From Ypsolopha sequella (taxonomy: Eukaryota > Arthropoda > Insecta > Lepidoptera > Ypsolophidae), in assembly GCA_934047225.1 (NCBI GenBank), contig OW204001.1:8168201-8232200 (forward strand): a stretch of DNA of 64,000 bases. Reading direction: 5' to 3'. The translations under genes and the position numbers were made by a program. Below the pieces are notes generated by a model. It searched no databases, was not told where the DNA came from, and saw nothing but the letters and a program-made list of their open reading frames with translations. Positions 35,862 to 49,400 of the stretch are shown piece by piece. Numbering within the stretch: the first letter of the stretch is position 1; the number at the start of each line of letters is the position of its first letter.

Positions 35862-36663
35862 ATTTTTCAATGCATGTACTCGTAAAGGCCCACTTTTTAT
35901 GCATCAAAACCGAACAGAAAGTCGATTATTTTGCCCTAGGGCTTTATTATTATTATTATTTGGCTAACCTGCAGCCTTTCCTGTGTATATACCATAAATG
36001 TCATACTTTTTTTTCCACTGTTTAACGGCTCTGGATACAGTCCTTTTGAGCCAATTACAATTTAAAGTTCACAAAATTATATTTGTTTTATTTCCTCACA
36101 CTATGCATTGAAAAACGTAGTATGATACACGGGCGTAAGAGCAATAAATTACTCGGTTACATTTAAAACACTCGCTACGCTCGTGTTTCGTCCTCGTAAT
36201 TTATTCCTTTGCGCCCTTGTAGCATAAACTACTATTATGTCGTATACGAGTAAATGGTTATGTAATAATAGTAGTTTATGCTACAAGGGCGCAAAGGAAT
36301 AAATTACGAGGACGATTTAAAACACGAGCGTAGCGAGTGTTTTAAACGTAACCGAGTAATTTATTGCTCTTACGCCCGTGTATCATACTACGTTTTTCAA
36401 TGCATAGTGTGAGGAAATGAAAATAAATATAATCTTGTGAACTTTAAATTATAATTGGCTCAAAAGGACTGTATCCAGAGCCGTTAAACAGTGGAAAAAA
36501 AAGTATAACATCTATGGTACACAGGAAAGGCTGCAGGTTAGCCAACCATTGTAAATAAATTAAAAAAAATAATAATAATAAAGCCCTAGGGCAAAATAAT
36601 CGACTTTTTGTTCGGTTTTGATGCATAAAAAGTGGGCCTTTACGAGCACATGCATTGAAAAAT
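35862..36663. repeat. Head-to-head palindrome of two copies of the 8239-8634 repeat
   Basis: The left copy (35862-36237) is reversed, the right copy (36264-36663) is direct, and a 26-base spacer separates them. The copies share nearly all their sequence; the left one has small deletions. Arms of about 375-400 bp make this the largest palindrome in the window. Confidence 0.88.
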
Positions 36664-37080
36664 AAGTAATTATTTTTATGGCCAAAAAGGACCAAATATG
36701 TCATTTTTAATTTATTTAAGTAATTTACGAATACACAATATCGTGTTACCTAATAAACATAATAAAATTGAATGGTCAGTTTTATTTGAATATTTTATCT
36801 ACTCCCATACTATCAAAAACGGTTTTATAAGTACCTACATTGTTGATGTTAAAAAGATTACGTTTATTGTCTTTAAATGTTTAAATATACGAGGAAATTC
36901 GGAGTAATATTTTTAACAGTTGGGGAAATTTGTTATTGGCCTTAGTTTAACTTTTTAGATATTGTTTAGAGTCTCTTATCCCTGTTAATTTTCTGAATAA
37001 ACTAAATAAATAAATTACAAATAATGTCACGCGTAGAAGATATTTTTGAAAGTCGTAGGTAAAGTATTATGTGCAACTGT

Positions 37081-37239
37081 GGGTCTACCGCGTAATTCTC
37101 ATTTTCATCAACATCAACTTTTTGAAATTTGACGTGCGTGCGACGACGCCCGCCTAAGATGCCATCTCTTTTGCACGCGTTGGATTTCGCATGCATTTGC
37201 TTGAAGTTGATACAAATGAGAATTACGCGGTAGAGCCCC
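37081..37239. repeat. MITE with 'ctaccgcgtaattctca' ends, copy 1
   Basis: About 159 bp. The ends 'gtctaccgcgtaattctca' and 'tgagaattacgcggtagag' are inverted repeats. A reverse-orientation copy lies at 48018-48179. Confidence 0.88.
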
Positions 37240-38397
37240 TGGACTGAAGTCTATTACGAAACTTACTTCGTTCGTTTCGTAACAAGCACTCGTTATCATG
37301 TCTCATGTCTCACATTATGCCACATTTGCACTATTTTAATTTTATTTTTGGTGTCTCAAATAAAGCTTATATCGGATTAGCTTACTGAGTAAGCGCAAAA
37401 AATCTGAGGGGTGCGGGCGGGTGGTATATCAATCGTAGCCGTAGTCTAATTATGAAGTCAGAAACTGGCGATACGTAGTCGTAGTACTCGTCCATACGAA
37501 CAACTTTTACTATGGAGCCAACGCCTGAATCGCGAATATACAAATTTACAAATGGAATACTAAAATCATTTGTAAATTGTCATAGTGTATTTATTCCGAT
37601 TGGATTACAGAATATTTAGGTTCCCAAGTTTCCAAATGTCTATTTTATATAAATACTGATTTAAAGAGGAAATATAAGGAATTTCTAACTTTTTTAATTT
37701 CATTTTTTTTTCATTATGTCATGTTTAAATCAGTGTTCATACAAAATTGATTTTTGAGAACCTAGACATTCTGTAATCCAATCCGAATAAAAACACACAA
37801 CTTTAAAAACATGTATAATTTACAAATAATTTTGTTACCTATTCCGTTTGTATGAACTATCATCCTACGCCGGACTCTAGGATATATTTAATTTTATAGA
37901 TGAGACCTGAGTAGGCTAAAACGTATGTTCAATATACCAGCCAATTCACAAACACTGCAGTAACTTTTCTAAGTGGTCTGTACCCTTAATGATTTCTTTC
38001 TCAACATTTATTTAAAACAGACACCCAAATTCATTGCAACTGCGACTACCTACTTCAAGGCCATCCCTTGCAGATAATAGAAAGACCTTTCCAAGAAATG
38101 ACCATTTGTGCACGCTTTATGGTCTTCAGGCTTTTGTACAGACAGGATTTGAGACAATAGGGTGCGTGGGGGTGGGCGCGGTTTGGGTACTGGACACTTT
38201 ACCTGTAACATTATCATGGATGTTACTAGAAGCAAATTGGAATCAGTTTGTTTTGACACTTACAGGAAAGAAGTTGTGATCATAGTGGATTAAATTAAAT
38301 TAATTTGTGATTTTAGTGGCAGTTCTGCTGTTAAATGTAAGTATTCCTACTTAACTATTATCTAGAATATAATATAACAGTTAAAATCAGTAATTCA

Positions 38398-38585
38398 AAT
38401 ATACCTTTTTATTTGCAATTACACATATTTCGGTCCTTAGTAGGCCGTCATCAGTCAAGTATTGATATACTTGACTGATGACGGCCTACTAAGGGCCGAA
38501 ATATATTTCAAGTTCAAAATTTTCTTTTATTTATTAATAATATTTAAAGTTATATATGTGTAATTGCAAATAAAAAGCTAATAGA
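38398..38585. repeat. Nested inverted-repeat element
   Basis: The inner hairpin pairs 'taggccgtcatcagtcaagt' with its complement around 38461-38470. The outer ends pair 'tttttatttgcaattacaca' with 'tgtgtaattgcaaataaaaa'. Confidence 0.8.
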
Positions 38586-38867
38586 GGCATATTATATATT
38601 TATTAAAGTGATTCAAATATAGGGCTACTACTTACTTACATATAATTCTGTATAAAGCATTGTAGATATTTGATTTAATATTACCGAAAACACATTTTCT
38701 TATTTGAGTTATGAACACTAAAAAAGGGAAAAACAATAAAAAATGAAACCAAGGAAATCGTACCTGTTTTGTATTGGTTATTATTTTTCTTCTATATTCC
38801 TTTCCTTGTTTATTAAATTTTGAAGTGGGCCAGTGGACAAAACATTTTTATTTTATATAGTTACTAG

Positions 38868-39390
38868 CGACCCGCCCCGGCTTCGCACGGGTGCAATGCT
38901 GATACTAAATAATCTAAATATACTACAGTATTTAAGGTACTTCATTGGATAAGGATTAATAAATAAGCCATTAATTCTCGTAAAAAGTAAAGGATAAAAA
39001 ATGGTTATTGTGGGTTATCCCTAAGAGATATATACTATTGCCTCATATACTATCGTGGATTTTTTTGTAGACCTTTTTAAGGTATACAATACTGTAGTTT
39101 ATTTTGATCTATCTCGTAGGGTTCAGCCAGCGTTTGCAATGTAAGCGCAAAAAAATGTGTTTATTTACGACATCACATTAGAAACCTCTAAAATTATCAG
39201 TGTTCCTTTACGTGTTTTATCATCAGTGTTTTTATGCATGTATTATACACATAAACCTTCCTCTTGGATCACTTTATCTATTAAAAAAACCCGCATCAAT
39301 CCGTTGCGTATTTTTAAAGATCTAAGCATACATAGGGACAGACAGACAGCGGGAAGCGACTTTGTTTTATACTATGTAGTGATACACGTA
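38868..39390. repeat. Dispersed lepidopteran repeat
   Basis: Starts 'actagcgacccgccccggct' followed by 'tcgcacgggtgcaatgctga', and ends near 'gacagacagcgggaagcgac'. This arrangement is very common in Lepidoptera. Class not determined; boundaries approximate. Confidence 0.6.
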
Positions 39391-40073
39391 TAGGTATATA
39401 AATTGCTCTAAAATTGCATTGCATTTATTGTTCCAAAACCTACCAGAATCATCGACCTATATAGGATTATATTATTCTTTCTACTTTGATTTATTTACGT
39501 TGGTACACTGAACATAGCAGTGCGTACTGAATTTAAAATGCGTAAAATCGATGCTGAATGAACAGGATTATTGTCAGGGATGATGATGGGATCTATATCT
39601 GTATTTACTAATAATAAAGTAGTACATATATAGGTAGGTCAATGTGATATTTTTGCGAAAATTTAAATGTAATAGGTTTTTGGTGTTGTATTGAGGCCAA
39701 AACCATGATTTTTTAACCCTAGAACCACTCAACGGATTTATGTAGGTACGAACGAAATTTAGTATATTTAATTTTAACATAGAAAATAAACTATCGTGCT
39801 TTATTTATCAAGAATATTTATGTTTTAAATATTGAATATAAAAATTGGAGACCTCCAATACCATAAAAATACATTTAGGTCTATTTATTTTAAAATATGT
39901 TTTTTATGTAACCTTTACTTAGATTCTTTTTAGACCACTTATTAAATATCAAATGAGATTTGCCCATTATAGTAAAAAAACATTAAAATGTCGGAATCAA
40001 CTTAAAAGCTTATCTTCCCATGAATGGCATTGTTATCTATTGTTAAGTTCGACCTTTAATTAGCAGTGCATAA

Positions 40074-40320
40074 CGAAATTCACAACTTTATCGCCTAAAT
40101 AAAAAGGCCCAAATTTGAACGAGAACGCATTCGAGAAAGTACTTTTTGAAAACAGTGTTTTTGTTAATAACATGCATATAAATTTATGTTAAAATCTTAA
40201 ATAGTTTCACCTGTACCTTGCTGCCGCTTTCAATATTAAAAAGTACTATCGGGATTGCGTTGCCGTTCAAATTTGAGCCTTTTTGTTTAGGCGATAAAGT
40301 TGTGAAAGTTGTGAATTTCG
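40074..40320. repeat. Inverted-repeat element just upstream of BEN-B
   Basis: Arms at about 40074-40121 and 40264-40320 pair: 'cacaactttatcgcctaaat' against 'gtttaggcgataaagttgtg', and 'caaatttgaacg' against 'cgttcaaatttg'. Confidence 0.85.
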
Positions 40321-40326
40321 TACCGA

Positions 40327-40385
40327 TATTTTGTAGTGATACGGAACCCATCGAGCGCGAGTCCAATTCGCACTTGGCCGGTTTT
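40327..40385. repeat. End of a dispersed lepidopteran repeat
   Basis: Contains 'atacggaaccca', 'gcgcgagtcc' and 'cgcacttggccggtttt', matching the end of the 30646-30922 repeat. It stops about 55 bp before the BEN-B exon. Confidence 0.75.
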
Positions 40386-40439
40386 GAGAACACTCACAAT
40401 TCAATTTGAAGGTTTGTTTGAAAATTTGTTTTTTAGCAG

Positions 40440-43400
40440 AAAGCGATATGGACAGGAAGAACATCCTTGCGCCCGTAGAAGAAGTCAATAAAGTCAAAAC
40501 AGAGATGGCACTGTTAAGAGACACGATCCGTCATTTAAAAACATGCGTCTCAGATTTGCGACGAGCAATCGAAGATCAGAAACCAGAGAATAATCGTATT
40601 TCCGTATCCACGGATAGCGGAATGTTGTCAGAGATCGTAAATAACAACCGGAAATACACGTTAACCTTAAACGATTTAGCAGCAGCTGCAGTAATAAGGA
40701 TTTCCAACATACAAGCTGGAGATGAGAGCTTGGAACCAGAACAAAGACCTATAAAGCCATTGAAGTATGGCATTATTAGGCATAATCCGAAAAAGAGCCA
40801 GAGAATCAAAGAACTTGCAACTGTAGATGTGACACATCAGAATCCTAGTGAACAGACCAAAGAAGCTGAATATCAAGAATCGACCGTAGCTAAGGATCCT
40901 ATGGTATATCCGAAACGCCAAGTGCTGAAGCCAGTGAACCAGTCGGACTCAGAGTGGAAGACGCCCACCTATATCCACAAAAAGAAAAGAACAACGTACA
41001 ACACGAGTCCTGTCATCAATGGTAGCAGTGGTGAATTGGTAAGACTTTCTAAAGTTGCCTTCTGGACTGGGTGTCTATCATCAAAAACATAGATATACTA
41101 TCGAATTCCGATGTCCTAAGGATATTTTTGCACTTGAAGTGACGACACTGATTGTTAATACTTCAATACCCACTAAAGGCAATTTTGAAATTTCAGTTTT
41201 ATCTATGTTTTTGATGATAGGCACCTCGTTCAGTTGGCAACTAAAGATACAAAATAGGGGGCCAGCCCCCCTATTCTGTATCTTTAAATGCTAACTGGAC
41301 TAGGTGCCTATCATCAAAAACATAGCTAAAAACGGAACTTTCAAAATTGCTATTAGTGGTTATTGAACTATTTACGAACTGTGTCGTCACTTCAAGTGCG
41401 AACATATCCATAGACAATCGGAATTCGATAGTATATGTATGTTTTTGATGATAGTCACCCAGTTCAAACGGCAACTAAAGATACGTAATAGGCCCTCTGG
41501 TCATCATTACACGGTGTATATTATTGGCTCTATGTGTTGTATCTCTATATATTGCTTTATGTTAAAATTGTATTGCTGTTGATGTCCTGAATAAATAAAC
41601 TATTAGATTTTTTGAAAACCATACTTTTGAGGGGGACACGACACCCAAATCTCCCCCTTGTATACCGCCCTGCTTATCATGTTGGGGCGTTAAAATCGAC
41701 GGTGAAAGAGTGTTAGGCTATTCCAGGGACCACGAGACACCAGAAATATATTTCGTAGTAGAAAAGGCAGGGAAAGTGACTAATTTGCTATGTTTCGTTT
41801 CAGGTTTCACTTGGCACCGGGAAAACCAGTGTTCCCAGGGGTATTTATTCAAAAATAAACTGGCAATCATACACCATCGCCACACGGAAACTACTTGTGG
41901 GTGTCTTCCCAAGAAAGTACGTAAATGTTTTTTTTTTTTTTTTGTAATGGTTTACTATGCTATTGGCCGTCTTTCCTTAACAGCTTTACCCAGACAAAAG
42001 AAGGGAACGCCGAGAAATAGACATGGGTAGTTCCGGAGTGAATGATGAAAATGAGATGCTTCCACTCCCGGGACTATACCACTCACTCGTTCACACCTCT
42101 ATCCAGCAACTCCGTAGTTCCTTAGTCCCAATGGAAAATAATTTATACAAAAAAGAGTTTACGTCCGATATTTAAAGACTACTTTTGTTTGTAGTTTGTT
42201 TCTTGCAGACGGACTCCGCTCACTCCAACTCCGATGGGAATAATTTTATACAAAATAGATCTTACGTCTAATATTTAAAGACTACTTTTGTTTGTAGTTG
42301 GTTTCTTGAACACAGAGCGAACAACTCACTCCAACTCCAATGGGAAATATTTTATACAAAATAGATCTTACGTCAAATATTTAAAGACTACTATTGTTTG
42401 TAGTTGGTTTCTTGGACACAGAGCTACAACTTCAATGAGAAATATTTCATACAAATAGATCTTACGTCCGATATTTAAGGACTACTTTCGTTTATATAGG
42501 AAATATGAGTGAATCCTAGTACACACATTTATATTACCAACACATTTAGTACCAACGGGAAATGTTTTTTAGACAAAAGAGCTCGCTTCGTGCACTTAAA
42601 GATTATTGTTGTTTCTTTCTTTTCGCCGCTTTATCCTGCAATGATTGCGTTGGAGTTATTTTTTGTAATATAAATATTGCTTTTGTTTGGAATTTTTTTG
42701 TATGTCTGGTAACTTGCTTTTTTTATTATATTTATTTATCTATTCATAATTTTACATTATTTTATTACATGGTGAATAGTATCAATAAACTCACATGACT
42801 TTGTCCTGATACTACAATTTGTGAATAATACTCATATTCGTGCATGAGGTTATGCCCACAAAAGTAGAAACAAATAAATACTGATACTGATAGCTACCTG
42901 CAATGCTGCATACATACTTATTATAATTATACAATGGATGACGAGAGAAATTGTTTGTCGAACGGCTGCTACTGCAATATTACGTAGTTGTTACAAAAAT
43001 AAGTAAAGGCAAATAAATGAATTTAGTCGATCTTGACATCATGTAAATAGGAATTATATTACAATACAGAATTAGCAGGTATAAAATTGTAAGGTAAATG
43101 AGCAGTCGATCGGACAATGGTATACAAATGAAAAGATGCTCTTATCGCAGCGCAGGTAGCAAAGGAATGACTTATACGGAATGTTCCAATTTCATTTTCT
43201 AGTTAAAGGTATAAAGTGACTTTTTAGCGTACTTTTAATAGTTTTACGATTAAGACTGGATCTTATTTCTTGTGGTAATTTATTAACCAAACGTGGTAAT
43301 AAATACTCGGATGTTCTCCCATACCTACGTATTGTTTGAACAGACAGAATTTAGACGGAGACAGTTAAGCAAGTTGTAGGTACTTTTATGGGGTGGAAAA

Positions 43401-46400
43401 TAAGTAAGTTTAATTTGTCTTTTTGATTGTTGCCAAGTTTTATGTAATCCAATTTCAAATTAAGCATAATTATTTTAAGAATATTTAAAGCTTTTTACAT
43501 AAAAATCAATTTATTACTTGAAGTGAGATAAATTGATTCAAGTATGCACTTTTTATGAACTGAACTGAGTTATCTCTAAAAAGTAACAGTTCTGTTTGAA
43601 CAAAGTTTTGGATTTGTATCAAGTATCACATTTTGATATTTTGATAATTTTCGATCAATGAAACTACTTTTGTCGCTATGAGTGTATACTTACATGAAAT
43701 AAAACATCTAAAATAAATTTTTGCTTTTAAATACACCGCCGTTTTCTGTGTTCAAAGTTTTAACTCTTAAGGTGGCCTTTTCCGCTCATTTTTACCACAC
43801 TTTTTTTTGTTTTTCTTATTCTTGATTACAAAAGAAACTAAGATGTGCAAGAAAATGCGTGATTATTTTTTATTTTGATTCTCAGTTGTAGTGTCAAGAT
43901 TGGTACATTTTGTTATTTTTCATAGTTTTGGTATACTTAATTTTATTGATGAAAAGAGTATTTAGAGACCTACATAAATTATAAAAAGGATAGACCACAT
44001 ATTTATTTTTAAATTTTATTTATAAAAAATAGGCATTATTTGAAAGGGAGTCTCATGGATAAACTGAGGGTTAAGAATTCGCTCCGTGTTTTTCATACGT
44101 TTTATGCGGAGAATTGTTTTAAATATTTTTCTCGTCTTTACTGCGATGGTTTTTTTAAAATCAGGGATATACAAAAGTTCATATTGGCCATCTAAATGAG
44201 GGCCTAACATTTATTTGATTATATTATTTCTCCTTTGCGAAATATGTTGGTACTAAGATATTATGAAGAACAGTTCGGAGCGGGCTCGTAAGTACCAAAA
44301 TAACTCTTAAAAGAGAATCAATTCAACAAAATAAATTTTAGACATTTATTTAGACGGCAAATATGAATTGGTGTTTGTTTCTGGTTTTATTTAAAACATC
44401 GCGATAAAGGCCAGAAAAATATTTAATATAATGATTTGCATCAAAGTTGTCGTCTTTACGGACCGGGCTCTTAAAGACATGGCATAGGCAAGATTAAGCA
44501 CCTTATTTTGCAATTTTGCATCGGGTGAAAACAATGTTTACAACGTTGCATTTTTTAAGTCTTAAATCGCGCGCTCTTCGTCCTGGCAGTTACGACGACA
44601 GAAATGCCTTATTATGAAATAAATATGTTATTGGGATATTTAATCTATGTTTGCTGTAAGAACTGCAATTTTTCGTAAGTGCGAATTGGTAATATCAATA
44701 ATACCTATTTTACTATGGAAAAACCAAGCGAATCTGTTAAATAACCCTGGAGAAATGAATTTTTTAAACATGCTACATCATGAAAACTGATGTCTATATT
44801 TTTTTTTCTGGATTAATTATTTGATTAATATCATTATAATTTCGTAACTTCACTTCACAATAGTTCACTCAATATCATAAAGGGATGGTTTTTATAACTT
44901 CTTCAGAAAACTACAATAAAAAAAGTGTTATTTTTGCGTGATATTAGCTCTTAAGTACTCTTTATTCAAGTGTCATAAATCTCACCAAATATTGTTTATA
45001 TTACGAATTGTTATGAGCCTAATGAGCCTATGCTACGTCACAGCTTTCTTCGCGTCAATATCAACATAATTATGATGAGAGTTCAGTAGATCAAAACTTG
45101 ATGCAAAACGTATGGAATAAAATAAAATAAAGGAATTAGAATATTAGAAATAGAAGATTTATTCCCCGGATAAATAAGTTAGATATTAGGATGCTACTTC
45201 ATTACTTCAAAGGATTAGATTTATTACTTTAAATATTTTAGAAGCTTTAGTAACCTCGACGGAACCCTAAAGGTATGATGTATAGTAAATGCGATACAAG
45301 CTTAGGGGAAATCCTAATAACAGCAAAAAAAATATTTTAGGAGTTTTTGTTGTTAGGGTGTTTGGTAGTGGTGGTTTGACCTTTGCTGCCTCTTCTACGG
45401 TATACGGTACATTTGTTTTATGTAAAGTAATAATTTATAAGAAAATAAGAAATAAATTATCTCGAATGTGCATAATCATTTAAATGGTATTTTTATTATT
45501 TATTTGGTTTTATATAGCGCTGATATTTAGTGCTTAGACTGAATAGAATACAATACCATTCAAAGAAAGATAACCTCTCAAGTGGATTTAGAAATTTCAA
45601 AAAATGTCAGTTATACACATTATTTACTTATACTTTTGTTAAATCAATTTGAATCTACATTAACCCTAGCCTCGGTCAACATTCAGGTTTTGTACGCATC
45701 GTCTACGGGCCAAAATTTATTACCACAACAAAGCTTAACTTTATTTTATCACCCAGTTCCTTCGCATATAATAGACGTAGATTTTACTACTTCACAATAA
45801 AAGCTATTTCCCTTCATAAATACTGGGGGCCTCCTTTGCAAAAGTAATAAATAAATACGAAAATGGCTCAAAACGTGAAACTAATCCTCCTTTCTTGAAA
45901 CTAAGAAACTAACAAAAGAACTAAAGTGCAACCCGTAGTTATAAACAAAACAAAAACACAATTATTGTCTATTCAAATTCAAATCGCCACATCTGGAAAG
46001 TGTCAAGTGACCAAAAAAAGATACGAGGCAAATGTAACATTCCAGGGAGAAATGTGTACTACAAAAATAGACCTTGACATCGTGCATTCAGAGATTATTT
46101 TGTTCGTAGTCTTTGTAGGTAGTCCCGAGACACTCATTCTGAACGACGACAGTACTGAAGAAACGCCGGAACTAAGTGAGTGAGTGGACTAGAGGAGTGG
46201 AATAGTTCCGGATTAGAAAATATACGTATCGTTCCTTTCTTTTAGGTGAACTGTTTTGCGCATGTCTACCGAGAAAGTTCACCTCCTGTGGTATTTAATC
46301 AACAATCGCTAAGGGCCCCGAGCTGGGGGACCTCGGCTCAGGACGTTGATGGTGTGTGCTCTATCGGAGAGCACTGCTGTATGTCGTTCATATTACGTAT

Positions 46401-49400
46401 CACTATTAATTTACAAATAAATACAAAGTGCGGCTATGAAGTAAGAAAAGCCTTGGATACCCAAGTGATCGAAGCTCGCTGATTCGACTTCTTCAAAAAG
46501 ATGCCCACCCATAGATGAATATTACCCGTCTCTCTACTAATCCAAGGCGTACTCTAGGATGCATATCCGGTACTCTCTACTATCCTATCCACATCCTGAA
46601 GGCACGGTCTTCCCTACCATTACAGTGCCCCCGGTCTACTCTTGGATATGCAATGGTTCCTGTAGTCACATAAAACATGGGGCTTCAGGGGCTAGAGTAA
46701 ATCCTTGGATTAATTCGTTAATCGAGTCTGGTCAAGCCACGCTGGGATCAGTGCATTTCATTCATTTATTCATACAGATTTTCATATTTTTAATGGTAAA
46801 GAACGGTTCAGAGAATTTGTCACTGCGTATATTATAGGACAAAACATACTTACATAATATTATACTCACGCCTGCCTCCCAGAGGGATACAGAGTTCCAT
46901 CTGCTACGACCCTGACACGCATCTTTCGCTTCCTCTACATCCATCATTCTAGTCATACTAACTCTTCCAGTCCTGATGCTTTTGACTTCGCCCTTCTTCA
47001 GTTTCTAATGTTGCCAATTTGATTGGCATAGGTATACATCTTTTTACGGCGATTTGGGGCCTTATTACCTAACTTCCATCGCTTTCAAAAAGTATCGTGA
47101 TTGGCTAGAAATAACGTCACACATAATTTCCAGCCAATTACGATACTTATATTACCTTTAAAGCGATATATAATGAAGCGAGTGATGACGAAAACAGTTT
47201 GAAAACCATACTTTTATTCATCCTCTCCATATTATAGAAGAAAACAGGCTAAATCTTGATATTTTGTTTCAGAACCCTCGCCACTCACTCCCTGACTGGG
47301 AAGGCGTCACCGGCATTCTCGGACAAGCCAGCGAAACAATGTCTTGACCAGGATAAGGTCAACGACATTGTAATAACAGTTTCCGAGATGTGCAAGGTCA
47401 AGGAGAGTTTGGTGAGGTTCGTATAAAGAGATTGTATACCTGCACATTTTTGAGTAAAATTGCCTTTTTTTAGCGCCGAACTCAACTGCTTTCGGGATCT
47501 AGCATCCCGGCGGCAGATATTGGGACTATTTATTTTATATCCCAACATATTGTTGATCGAAGATCCCAATTAATAGCTTTGTATAAAGTAGTATATTTCG
47601 TGAATAGTATAAAATTGCGGATTTTCTTACCCGAGGAATGAAGCTAGTTTCGACGTGAGCCGAAGGCGGACGTCGAAAGCTTACATTCCGAGGGTAAGAA
47701 AACACATTTTTACTCGTTGCGAACGATACTTTTTCTGCTACCTGATTTATGTATTTAATTTTTCCTTTCCAAATTTAGTGTATTTTATGATTTTGCAAAG
47801 CGCGGTGCGGATTTTACCTTTTTTTTTCAGGCTTCGGCCGGCGGCTTTTATTTGCGGCCAGTATCATTTTGCGAAAAATAAGTGTCAAACGCGATATAAT
47901 CGATTATGTCGTGAATCGGAACGCAGGGAATTTCGATTGTAAAGACAATCTAAGGACGTCAAAAAGAACCTAATTTTGCAATAAATGAAATTTCAATACG
48001 ATATTTCAAACTGACCTGGGGCTCTACCGCGTAATTCTCATTTGTATCAACTTCAAGCAAATGCATGCGAAATTCAACGCGTGCAAAAGAGATGGCATGT
48101 TAGGCGGGCGTCGTCGCACGCACGTCAAATTTCAATCTCAAGTTGATGTTGATGTATATGAGAATTACGCGGTAGACCCACTGATAGTCAATCCGCAACG
48201 GGGCCCGGAAAGTTCGATTTTCAAAAACTAATTTCGAGTATTAAATCGAACTTTTTCATAAAGGTAGTAGAAAATAGTTCATTAAACTAGGTATATATAA
48301 TACACTTTTTACACTTTAATCTAATAAAACAATATGTAATAAAATAATAAATATACATGGACCAGATTAAAGGTTTATTTAATTTATGTAGCAATTATAC
48401 GATTAAAATGATAGGTAAAATATATATTATACAAGGTGAAATCCAATCAACCGCCCGAACCCATACCGGAGACCCGGCCAGGGACCAGGAACAAGGTTCA
48501 ATGATCACCAACCGAGCCCCCAGCACGAATCCAGGCGGCCGACCAAATCACATCCTATATACTACATACTAATAGGTTACATACATAAATACATGCCTAC
48601 CTCCACCCATTCGATTAGTCTTGCTACATACATGTACAAATACATGAAAAGTCAATTATTCCAAATTTCTAAATTTAAATGAGGGTTACGGTTTAACTTT
48701 CTTACTAACCCATTTTTTTTAAAAACTAAATGTTGGGATATTGTATGCAGATTCAGGAAATATATATTTATAATGGAGTTTCATGTAAAATTATGGAAAT
48801 ATAGACCAAAATCCACGGCGCGGCCTAAAAAGCGCGGGAAAAAGTTAATTGCTTTTTTATTTCTAGCACTTGTAGTTGAAGTGCTTGTTGAGTGTTAGTA
48901 CGTGAAGGGATAATACTAAGCCTTAACTTTTTTAAAGCCCCGGACTAACAGCCAGTTGCAGAAAGGGTCTTTAAGTTTAATGAACCTTTAAAGTTGATGC
49001 CATCCCTTACATTGTTTTTGACAAAGAAAGTGACAGCATTCATTTTAAAGTTTCATTAAACTTAAAAACCCTTTCTGCAACTGGCCGTTAGGGTTGCTAT
49101 GTCTAGATGTCGTAAAGCGGGATTTCTCAGCCAATTTAGCCAGGCATTTCAGTAAGAAAGCCAGGCACTGTTAAAAATAGGGATATTATCAAAATGTTCG
49201 AATAATAACGACATATTTTTTAACTTTCCTAATTTTTAAAACTAAACAAAACACATCCTTATCTTCGTTTAAATAACAATAATAAAAATAATAAAAATAA
49301 TTATTTACTAATTTATTTAATTGAAATTTGTTTCTGATTGATTTCTTTCTAGTTTGTAATGCACTCTAAAAATCTTATTTCAATAGAATTTTTTTTTTTT

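Larger units (their letters stand above)
31469..40436. other. Region between BEN-A and BEN-B
   Basis: About 9 kb with no exon that I can support. I looked here for a first exon for BEN-B resembling 26193-26355 and did not find one. It is filled with inverted-repeat elements, a LINE 3' end (34763-34981), dispersed repeats and AT-rich sequence. Sequence at about 32210-32400 is less AT-rich than its surroundings and unexplained. Confidence 0.5.
41917..47272. other. BEN-B intron within the BEN domain
   Basis: A 5.4-kb intron (donor GTACGT, acceptor TTTCAG) at the same position as the 521-bp BEN-A intron. It holds the tandem repeat at 42130-42490 and a LINE 3' end at 46857-46990. An open frame at 45926-46183 has no recognisable family. 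The rest is AT-rich with nothing supported. Confidence 0.6.

Noticed and set aside
45926..46183. 85-residue open frame in the BEN-B intron
   Set aside because: No family recognised, no clear flanking splice sites, and it lies on the same strand inside an intron.
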